A stretch of DNA of 64,000 bases, taken from NCBI GenBank assembly GCA_902553145.1, contig CACDKD010000001.1, positions 215,786-279,785 of the forward strand. The letters run 5' to 3'. The notes under the pieces are model-generated. The model did no database searches. It was given only the letters and a program-made list of their open reading frames with translations, and was not told the origin of the DNA. Positions 18,401 through 25,097 of the stretch are shown piece after piece (position 1 is the first letter of the stretch; the number at the start of each line of letters is the position of its first letter). A program made the translations under genes and the position numbers. Source of the DNA: an uncultured Gammaproteobacteria bacterium. GTDB lineage: Bacteria; Pseudomonadota; Gammaproteobacteria; Steroidobacterales; UBA11654.

Positions 18401-19378
18401 CTAAATATACAGCAGGTGCTCAACTGCTGCTTTTTCCTCGAGTAGCTCTTTTTCAGTTATCTCCATGCATTCATTGCTGAAATGATCGATTTCAAGATCT
18501 TGAACAATTGAATAGGATCCATTTTGACATGTCACAGGAAATGAATAGATGATCCCTTCACTGATGCCATAAGACCCATCACTCGGTATAGCCATGCTTA
18601 CCCAATCGTTATCTTCTGTTCCTAATGCCCAGTCTCTCATATGATCAATAGCCGCTGATGCTGCAGATGCAGCACTTGATAAACCCCTTGCTTTAATAAT
18701 CTCCGCACCTCTGTTTTGAACCCTTGGAATAAACTCATCCTTTATCCATGATTCATTGAGTCTTTTTGATGCAGCTTCACCTGAGAGTTTTAAATTGGTT
18801 ATATCTGGATATTGAGTTGTCGAATGATTACCCCAAATCGTCATATTTGAAAGTTCACTTGAGTGGCAATCAAGTTTTGATGCAAGTTGTGCAAGTGCTC
18901 GATTGTGATCTAACCTCATCATCGCAGTGAATGCATTTTTATAAATATCAGGTGCATTCGACATCGCGATCAGGGCATTTGTGTTAGCTGGGTTGCCAAC
19001 AACAAGTACTCTTATATCTCTAGATGCATTTTCATTGATTGCTTTGCCTTGAGCTGAAAATATTTTTGCATTTTCTTGCAATAAGTCACTTCGCTCCATT
19101 CCAGGTCCTCTGGGCTTGGCACCAACTAGGAATGCATAATCAGTTTCCTTAAATGCCACATTTGGATCATCGGAGATATTAATGTTATCTAGGGTTTGAA
19201 AGGCGCAGTCTTCCAGTTCCATTGCAACACCGTTTAATGCATCTAATGCAGGAGTAATCTCTAAAAGGTTTAAATTGATTTTTTCATTCGCTCCCAGAAG
19301 TTGGCCAGAAGCAATCCTGAATGCAAGCTGATATCCAATTTGACCAGCTGCACCAGTAATGGTTACAGTTTTAGACAC
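18401..19378 (-). CDS. mdh: Malate dehydrogenase
   Basis: A 325-residue NAD-dependent malate dehydrogenase of the LDH/MDH superfamily. The Rossmann loop is [18 protein letters not shown], substrate-binding Arg is in [14 protein letters not shown], the second Arg in MMRLDHNRA, and the catalytic His in [11 protein letters not shown]. It interconverts malate and oxaloacetate in the TCA cycle. This 325-residue form is the cytosolic-type enzyme found in many proteobacteria, not the 312-residue E. coli form. An 80-base gap separates it from fadE downstream. Confidence 0.96.
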   Translation of the reverse strand: MSKTVTITGAAGQIGYQLAFRIASGQLLGANEKINLNLLEITPALDALNGVAMELEDCAFQTLDNINISDDPNVAFKETDYAFLVGAKPRGPGMERSDLLQENAKIFSAQGKAINENASRDIRVLVVGNPANTNALIAMSNAPDIYKNAFTAMMRLDHNRALAQLASKLDCHSSELSNMTIWGNHSTTQYPDITNLKLSGEAASKRLNESWIKDEFIPRVQNRGAEIIKARGLSSAASAASAAIDHMRDWALGTEDNDWVSMAIPSDGSYGISEGIIYSFPVTCQNGSYSIVQDLEIDHFSNECMEITEKELLEEKAAVEHLLYI

Positions 19379-19395
19379 TTTTGATCCTTATATGA

Positions 19396-19737
19396 TTATT
19401 TTGATTTAAAGGCTCTCACAGCTTCGCCCCATTCTTCAGCCATTTTTTGCTCGTCTTCGACAGAGGCATTGTATTTCTGAGCATTCATTCTCTGAATTTC
19501 CTCATATGATTCAAGCTCAGGAGAGACTTTCGCTAGCTCATCATCCAAGCATATCCTGTATACGGATAGATCAGCCTGAAATTGTTTGACTTTACCCATG
19601 GTTTCCACCATTTCAGCTTCAGTTGCTTTCTTTCCTGAAGGAATATCAAACTTTTTCTTTGGATAGTTACATTCAGCAAAAGAAACTGAGCTTAAAGCTA
19701 ATAATGAGATTGTAAAAAATAATTTTTTCTTAAACAT
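19396..19737 (-). CDS. Small secreted protein of unknown function
   Basis: From the ATG at 19737 the gene encodes 113 residues. A signal peptide (MFKKKLFFTISLLALSSVSF, cleavage near AEC) leads into a hydrophilic, mostly helical mature domain with two Cys residues (in AECNYP and YRICLDDE) that could form a disulfide. I do not recognise a family. The open frame extends to 19866, but that longer form would overlap the divergent gene at 19814 and bury the signal peptide, so I prefer 19737. It lies 17 bases upstream of mdh on the same strand and may share its transcript. Confidence 0.75.
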   Translation of the reverse strand: MFKKKLFFTISLLALSSVSFAECNYPKKKFDIPSGKKATEAEMVETMGKVKQFQADLSVYRICLDDELAKVSPELESYEEIQRMNAQKYNASVEDEQKMAEEWGEAVRAFKSK

Positions 19738-19813
19738 GTTGTTTATCCATTTGAGGTATATTATTAAAGAGTAATAGATTATATCCAATATGAATAATGA
19801 TTTTAATTGAATA

Positions 19814-20410
19814 ATGAAAGATAAAGTCACTTCAATAAATAAAAGCATTGAGAAATGGGAGGTCAATAAGAAGAAGGGCAGCCTCTCAGAAGCAGTTGAA
19901 GACTGTACAATTGATTTTAGGGACAGCAGTCAAGGTATCGAAGTCCTTGCTTATGCTGCTACTGCAAGGGCTTTGGGATTATCAAATAGAGATCTTCAGC
20001 CAAGGAAGTTATCTAATTTTTTAAGATCTGGCTATCTCCAAGTTCAAATGATTTCTTCAGTCATCTTATTTCAATTCAGAGGTGACCAGGGGGTTAGCAG
20101 AGATGATTTATATGATTCAGTAAGCGATGTTTTTCCAGCTGTAACCTTCGCAAATTTTAGAAAAGTTCTATCAACCGGTGTTGAGAGTGAAATTTTTATA
20201 AGAGAAAAAGATCCAGCAGACTCAAGAAGAACGCTGTATCGAATCTCTGAAGAAATGATGGAACCATTAACAATCTATTTTTCTAGTGTAGTTAGTGATT
20301 TTGACCAATTATTTTTAAGTGTATTTGATGGTGCTTTGAGGAAGGAAGACATTGATAATCTTCAAGCATATATACTTAATCGGACATCAATTAATCCATT
20401 TGATAAATGA
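19814..20410 (+). CDS. Putative winged-helix DNA-binding regulator
   Basis: A 198-residue cytoplasmic protein. The middle third reads like a MarR-type winged helix: SSVILFQFRGDQGVSRDDLY (helix and turn), FANFRKVLSTGVESEIFIRE (recognition helix) and DPADSRRTLYRISEEMMEPL (wing, similar to the DxRxxxYxLT pattern). The N-terminal 60 residues and the C-terminal helices look like dimerisation parts. It is the last gene before the polysaccharide locus and is transcribed towards it, so it could control that locus, but nothing in the sequence proves this. The regulator call is an inference. Confidence 0.5.
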   Translation: MKDKVTSINKSIEKWEVNKKKGSLSEAVEDCTIDFRDSSQGIEVLAYAATARALGLSNRDLQPRKLSNFLRSGYLQVQMISSVILFQFRGDQGVSRDDLYDSVSDVFPAVTFANFRKVLSTGVESEIFIREKDPADSRRTLYRISEEMMEPLTIYFSSVVSDFDQLFLSVFDGALRKEDIDNLQAYILNRTSINPFDK

Positions 20411-20472
20411 AAAAATAGCTTTAGGCTAAAAAAATAACCCAATTTAGTGGTATTTAATTTTCTAATTTGATC

Positions 20473-20478
20473 TATAAT
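20473..20478 (+). promoter_or_regulatory. Candidate -10 box of the polysaccharide operon leader
   Basis: A perfect TATAAT lies 154 bases before the first gene of the locus, in the 216-base leader between the putative regulator and the YjbE-like gene. No convincing -35 box is present at 16-18 bases. The position fits a transcript that would include the inverted repeat and the JUMPstart-like element downstream. Confidence 0.4.
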
Positions 20479-20523
20479 CCTGGTCAAAATCAACATCTAA
20501 CTAATTGTAAAAAAGTGAAAATG

Positions 20524-20537
20524 TTGTTTACAAACAA
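20524..20537. promoter_or_regulatory. Inverted repeat TTGTTT-AC-AAACAA in operon leader
   Basis: A perfect 6-2-6 palindrome. It lies about 50 bases downstream of the candidate -10 box and about 25 bases before the JUMPstart-like element. It may be an operator or, in RNA, a weak hairpin. The AT-rich context means chance cannot be excluded. Confidence 0.35.
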
Positions 20538-20560
20538 TAGGAATTATAGAAAAATCACTT

Positions 20561-20592
20561 ACTAGGGTTAAAAAACCAGGGGTGGTAATTTA
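20561..20592 (+). promoter_or_regulatory. JUMPstart/ops-like antitermination element
   Basis: The leader contains GTTAA, a short A run, then CCAGGGGTGGTA followed by ATTTA. The JUMPstart consensus found before enterobacterial polysaccharide operons reads GTTAAGCCAGGGGCGGTAGC, so the core matches 11 of 12 bases, with three extra A residues between GTTAA and CCAGG. The 12-base ops part (GGCGGTAGCGTG) matches at 8 positions. It lies 35 bases upstream of the first start codon of a locus of more than 40 kb, where RfaH would be expected to act. GGTT and AACC around the A run could also pair. Confidence 0.7.
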
Positions 20593-20626
20593 AAATAAAG
20601 TTTAATTTATCAGAGGATCATCACAG

Positions 20627-21181
20627 ATGAAATTGTTTAAAAAACTAGGAACATACTTTTCAATGTTAATATTTGTACTCAGCGGTACAACATTCAAATC
20701 TATAGCATCAGAGGGCGATGAAGCTTCTGAAGCTTTTGATGATCCGAATGCTAGCGAAGAAGAAGCGTCCGAAGATGCGGTTTCCGAATCTTCAGAAAAT
20801 TCTTCAGGCTCAAGCTCAGGAGCTGGAGCAGGAGTATGGGTAGCCATTACTGGAGCTGTATTAGCCCTTTTCTCAGGAGGAGGATCATCTGATGATGTCC
20901 CACCTCAACCTGAGCCACCAGTGACGCCAACGCCTACGCCAACGCCTACGCCAACGCCTACGCCAACGCCTACGCCTACACCAACGCCTACACCAACGCC
21001 AACGCCTACTCCAACAACGGGTACAACGGGTACAACGGGTACAACTGGTACAACCGGAACGACTGGTACAACTGGTACAACTGGTACAACTGGAACGACT
21101 GGTACAACTGGAACGACTGGTACAACTGGTACAACTGGAACGACTGGTACAACTGGTACAACCGGAACTACAGGAACATAA
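20627..21181 (+). CDS. YjbE-like secreted low-complexity protein
   Basis: This 184-residue protein has a signal peptide (cleavage near SIAS, about residue 28), an acidic Ser/Glu-rich segment, a small hydrophobic stretch GAGVWVAITGAVLALFSGGG (about residues 65-84), about 31 residues of Pro-Thr dipeptides from about residue 99, and then about 50 residues of Thr/Gly repeats to the end. E. coli YjbE is also a small secreted protein with a GVALAATGGG core and a Thr-rich tail, and it is encoded with YjbH, as here. A good Shine-Dalgarno AGAGGA sits 9 bases before the ATG. Likely role: exopolysaccharide production or anchoring at the envelope. Function is inferred. Confidence 0.7.
   Translation: MKLFKKLGTYFSMLIFVLSGTTFKSIASEGDEASEAFDDPNASEEEASEDAVSESSENSSGSSSGAGAGVWVAITGAVLALFSGGGSSDDVPPQPEPPVTPTPTPTPTPTPTPTPTPTPTPTPTPTPTPTTGTTGTTGTTGTTGTTGTTGTTGTTGTTGTTGTTGTTGTTGTTGTTGTTGTTGT
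20923..21015 (+). repeat. Pro-Thr coding hexanucleotide repeat
   Basis: A tandem array of 6-base CCxACx units (variants CCAACG, CCTACG, CCTACA) encodes alternating Pro and Thr. Units are multiples of three, so copy-number change alters linker length but not frame. Confidence 0.9.
21016..21180 (+). repeat. Thr-Gly-Thr coding 9-base tandem repeat
   Basis: About 18 copies of a 9-base unit close to GGTACAACT encode Gly-Thr-Thr. Synonymous variation between units (acgggt, actggt, accgga) shows the array is not purely recent. It ends right at the stop codon. Confidence 0.9.
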
Positions 21182-21209
21182 GTACACATAAAACCAGCGT
21201 TTTTGAAGA

Positions 21210-23444
21210 ATGAATCTGTTTGTTCTTCTTAAAGATCAAAGAACTTGGCTTCTAAACCCTTTGTTAATTGGCCTATACCTAGCCGTATTGATTCATTCAT
21301 CTAATTCGTACTCTGATGGAGCTGATTTTAATCACTTATCTAATTCAAACTTTGGAGGAATTGGTTTAATTCAAACCCCTACTGCAAGATTTACAAATGA
21401 CACCGGCAGATTAAGTTTTGGTATCTCAAGCGTTGAACCCTACAATAAAATTACTGCTTCAATGCAATTCTTGCCATGGTTAGAGGGAAGCATTGTCTAT
21501 ACTGAAATTAATAACAGACTCTATAATCTAGGAGGATTCTCTGCAAGCAATACACAAACGTATAAAGATAAGGGCTTTAATGTAAGACTTAAACTTTTTG
21601 ATGAAACCAAAATTCTACCCTCACTAGCTGTAGGGCTAATAGATATTGGTGGAACTGGCTTCTTTTCATCAGATTACATCGTTTCTAATAAGCAATTTGG
21701 TAATTTTGATTTGTCTTTTGGCATTGGTTTTGGAAAATTTTCCAGTTCTAAGCATATTTCAAACCCTTTAGGAAAAATTTCAAATAAGTTTAATGAAAGA
21801 TCCTCAAGCTTTGGGACTGGAGGCAAAATTGATCTAAATAATTTTTTTAGTGGCCCTCATGCTTCATTTTTTGGAGGAATTCAGTATCAGACTCCATATC
21901 CAAATTTATCTCTTAAGCTTGAATATAACCCGAATGACTTCTCTGAAGAGCCTCTTTCTCAAAATATAATCGTAGATACACCTATTAATGTCGGACTAAA
22001 TTACAAGGTGTCAAAAAATCTTGATTTTGCTGCAGGAGTTGAGAGAGGAAATACTGTATTCTTCAATATTTACCTAAATACTGATTTAAACGATGATTAT
22101 GGACTTAAACAGTATAAACCACCCAGAGAAAACCTTTTAATATCCCCATGGAAATCATTTGATCGAATTCCAAAAGATGGCATCAAAAAGCTTGCAAATT
22201 ATATGATGTGGCAGATGGGAAATGAGGGACTTCTTCCACTTAGCATTACCTTTAAGGATAAAGAAATTATTGCTGAGATTACACAAGGTAGATTCAGGGA
22301 AACTATCAGAGGAATAGATTTAGCTAGCAGGATACTCGCTAATAATGCCCCTCAAGACATTGAGATAATTACAGTTTCTAATGTAGATTTTGGCCTAGAA
22401 ACATTAAGATCATCAATTAATATAAAAGATCTAAGGCAAATAATAGCTAAAGGACCTTTAGAGGATTACTTATTGGAGTTACCACAAAAGAAATATCTTA
22501 GAGAATCAAAAAAACCAATAGTAGTCAACAATGAAAATTTATATCCTAGATACGCTTGGTCAGTTTCTCCAAATTTAAGCTCAAATATAGGAGGGCCTGA
22601 TAGATTTTATCTCTGGAAGATGGAAGCAAAAGTTTCTACTGAATATCTTATCAGAAGAGGGCTTGTGTTAACTTCAATTTTTGGCATTAATCTGATAGAT
22701 AACTTGGATGACTTCAAATATACACCTTCAACTGGAACCCTGTATAGAGTTAGAAGTGATGTAAGGGAATATTGGCTAAAAGGTAAAACTGGAATTAGGC
22801 GTATGGAGTTGGATTATGTATTCGATATATCTCAGAATCTTTTTGGAAGCATTTCTGTTGGTTTGTTAGAAGAAATGTTCGGAGGAGTAGGTGGCGAAAT
22901 TCTCTATCATCAGGATGATAGAAGATGGGCCTTTGGTATAGAGGCGTATAAAGTTAAACAAAGAGGATTTAGTCAAGATTTTTCATTTCGTGATTATGAA
23001 ATTACAACGGGACATATTAATTTTATTTATGATTTCCCCAGGAATGATATTCGACTCAAAACAAGTTTTGGAAAATATTTAGCTGGAGATAAGGGCCTTA
23101 CTATTGATCTTTCTAGACGATTTAATAACGGAACTCATGTCGGAGCAATAGCAGCATTCACTGATGCTACTGAGACAGAATTTGGTGAGGGAGGATTTTC
23201 AAAATGGGTCTATGTTACATTACCAATGGATCTATTCTCATTAGGTACTACAAGAAGATACTCTACATCTGCTTGGTCGCCACTTACAAGAGACGGTGGT
23301 CAGAAAATAGCAAAAAATACGGATCTATTTGGCATTAAAAAAAATGCTGTTGATAATCTTTCTTTAAGGAACCAGAAAAAAAAATATTTCTCATTTAAAA
23401 AGATATTAGGTGGTTTTTCAACCAAGCCTGTAGTCTCTAATTAG
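21210..23444 (+). CDS. yjbH: YjbH-family exopolysaccharide outer-membrane protein
   Basis: The 744 residues carry a signal sequence or N-terminal anchor (residues about 15-32), then FGGIGLIQTPTARF and the LPWLEGSIVYTEIN segment that mark the YjbH family, with repeated beta-strand patterns to the C-terminus. YjbH is an outer-membrane beta-barrel lipoprotein in E. coli, encoded in yjbEFGH and needed for a secreted polysaccharide. No lipobox Cys is visible here. It follows the YjbE-like gene by 28 bases. YjbF and YjbG equivalents are missing; gshA follows instead. Confidence 0.88.
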   Translation: MNLFVLLKDQRTWLLNPLLIGLYLAVLIHSSNSYSDGADFNHLSNSNFGGIGLIQTPTARFTNDTGRLSFGISSVEPYNKITASMQFLPWLEGSIVYTEINNRLYNLGGFSASNTQTYKDKGFNVRLKLFDETKILPSLAVGLIDIGGTGFFSSDYIVSNKQFGNFDLSFGIGFGKFSSSKHISNPLGKISNKFNERSSSFGTGGKIDLNNFFSGPHASFFGGIQYQTPYPNLSLKLEYNPNDFSEEPLSQNIIVDTPINVGLNYKVSKNLDFAAGVERGNTVFFNIYLNTDLNDDYGLKQYKPPRENLLISPWKSFDRIPKDGIKKLANYMMWQMGNEGLLPLSITFKDKEIIAEITQGRFRETIRGIDLASRILANNAPQDIEIITVSNVDFGLETLRSSINIKDLRQIIAKGPLEDYLLELPQKKYLRESKKPIVVNNENLYPRYAWSVSPNLSSNIGGPDRFYLWKMEAKVSTEYLIRRGLVLTSIFGINLIDNLDDFKYTPSTGTLYRVRSDVREYWLKGKTGIRRMELDYVFDISQNLFGSISVGLLEEMFGGVGGEILYHQDDRRWAFGIEAYKVKQRGFSQDFSFRDYEITTGHINFIYDFPRNDIRLKTSFGKYLAGDKGLTIDLSRRFNNGTHVGAIAAFTDATETEFGEGGFSKWVYVTLPMDLFSLGTTRRYSTSAWSPLTRDGGQKIAKNTDLFGIKKNAVDNLSLRNQKKKYFSFKKILGGFSTKPVVSN

Positions 23445-23465
23445 AATAAAAGATGCACTGTAATC

Positions 23466-25004
23466 ATGTATGACCAAAATTCTATTGGAAGGAATAAGTC
23501 CAATATAAATCCAGATACTATTGCAAAAGGAACAATAGGAATTGAGAGAGAAGCATTAAGGTTATGCTCTAAAAAAATATCCTCAAAACCTCATCCTACA
23601 GCGCTAGGATCAGCACTCTTGAATAAATATATAACTACAGATTTCTCAGAGGCGCAAATTGAACTTATTTCACCCCCTAAAATAAATGATTCTATTTTAT
23701 TCTGCTTGGAGAATATTCATCATTTTACTTCTAATAAGATTGGTGATGAAACACTTTGGCCATTCAGTATTCCCCCAACATATTTAGAACCAAATGAAGT
23801 CGGTATAGCAAATTATGGCTCCTCGAATGTAGCTAGATTAAAGTCGCTATATCGAAAGGGCTTATCCAATAGGTATGGCAAGATTATGCAAACTATCTCT
23901 GGCATACACTTTAATTATTCATTTCCAGAAACTTATTGGGATTCTTATAACCTTAGCTCAAAATTAAAAATCAAAAAAAGAGAAGAGGTCTATTTTAGAG
24001 TATTAAGAAATATAAAACGAAATAACTGGATTATACTGTTTTTATTTGGATGTTCTCCAGTGGTTGGCAAGAACCTAATTGACGGATCAGTAAAAGGGTT
24101 CATTTCTCTCAACAAAAGTGATTATTATCTACCATTTGCTACCTCCTTGAGGATGAGCGATTTAGGCTACAAAAATTCAGGACAGTTAAGCTTAAATATA
24201 TCCTATGATTCCCTTGAAAAATATATATCAACTTTAAGATTGGCAACGCAAAAAAAATCATCAGATTTTTCTAAAATTGGAATAGGAATAGATGATTTAC
24301 AACAAATTAACTCAAATTTATTACAAATTGAGGACGAATACTATTCTGTATGTAGACCGAAATCAAAGGTTCAGTCAAATATAAGACCTTCATCAAAGCT
24401 AGAGGTTAACGGTGTTGATTACATAGAGCTTAGGTCTCTCGATATCAATCCATTTTGCAGAACTGGAATAGATCAAGAAACGTTAAATTTTCTGGAAGTA
24501 TTTCTAATATATTGTAGCCAATGTTCTAATAAAGTACTGAAAAAATCTGAAATAGCAGAAATTGAAAAAAATGACCTTTTAGTTTCAAGAAAAGGAAGAA
24601 AACCCGGACTTAAATTGTTGAGGAATAATTCTTTAGTGACCCTTAAATCATGGGCTGAGGAGATTATTGATGAAATGTTTGGTCTTGCTTCTATTTTGGA
24701 TGATGATGGAGATAAGTACAGCAAAAGTATTTCAAAATATTTTGATCAAATTAAAGACCCAAAAACAACTATCTCTTCTAAACTGATTGACCAACTAGCC
24801 ACTAAAAACATTACTTTCAATGAGTTTGGTCAGGATCTTTCCGAGAAATATAAAAAAGAATATATTGATATGAATAAACAACAGAATCAATTATGGAAAA
24901 AGCTAGAAATTGAGACTATAGATTCACTAAAAAAACAAAAAAAACTTGAGCGAGATGCTGAAACGACATTTAATAAATTTCTCAATGAATATCTTTCTAG
25001 CTGA
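23466..25004 (+). CDS. gshA: Glutamate-cysteine ligase
   Basis: A 512-residue enzyme of the gammaproteobacterial GshA type. GTIGIEREALRL at the N-terminus contains the metal and substrate Glu residues, TDFSEAQIELISPP follows, and the central ISGIHFNYSFP and the later YIELRSLDINPF motifs are as in E. coli GshA (518 residues). It makes gamma-glutamylcysteine, the first step to glutathione. The position is odd: it sits 21 bases after yjbH and 93 bases before the SLBB export gene, on the same strand, in what is otherwise a polysaccharide operon. The enzyme call is secure. Confidence 0.93.
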   Translation: MYDQNSIGRNKSNINPDTIAKGTIGIEREALRLCSKKISSKPHPTALGSALLNKYITTDFSEAQIELISPPKINDSILFCLENIHHFTSNKIGDETLWPFSIPPTYLEPNEVGIANYGSSNVARLKSLYRKGLSNRYGKIMQTISGIHFNYSFPETYWDSYNLSSKLKIKKREEVYFRVLRNIKRNNWIILFLFGCSPVVGKNLIDGSVKGFISLNKSDYYLPFATSLRMSDLGYKNSGQLSLNISYDSLEKYISTLRLATQKKSSDFSKIGIGIDDLQQINSNLLQIEDEYYSVCRPKSKVQSNIRPSSKLEVNGVDYIELRSLDINPFCRTGIDQETLNFLEVFLIYCSQCSNKVLKKSEIAEIEKNDLLVSRKGRKPGLKLLRNNSLVTLKSWAEEIIDEMFGLASILDDDGDKYSKSISKYFDQIKDPKTTISSKLIDQLATKNITFNEFGQDLSEKYKKEYIDMNKQQNQLWKKLEIETIDSLKKQKKLERDAETTFNKFLNEYLSS

Positions 25005-25097
25005 ATTAGTTTTAATGTATGTTCAAGCTAAAAAATAGATGATACTTACCCAAGAAGATATAGAATGTAACTATATTACTTAGATAGATTATACAAA

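Noticed and set aside
19738-19866. N-terminal extension of the small secreted protein
   Set aside because: It would overlap the divergent regulator gene and hide a good signal peptide that starts at 19737.
20923-21180. Repeat array considered as CRISPR
   Set aside because: Units are 6 and 9 bases with no spacers and lie inside a coding frame; no cas gene is near.
20885-21189. Two minus-strand open frames (Val-Pro and Cys/Arg-rich) across the tandem repeats
   Set aside because: They arise from the periodicity of the Pro-Thr and Gly-Thr-Thr arrays on the other strand, and the plus-strand frame has a signal peptide and ribosome-binding site.
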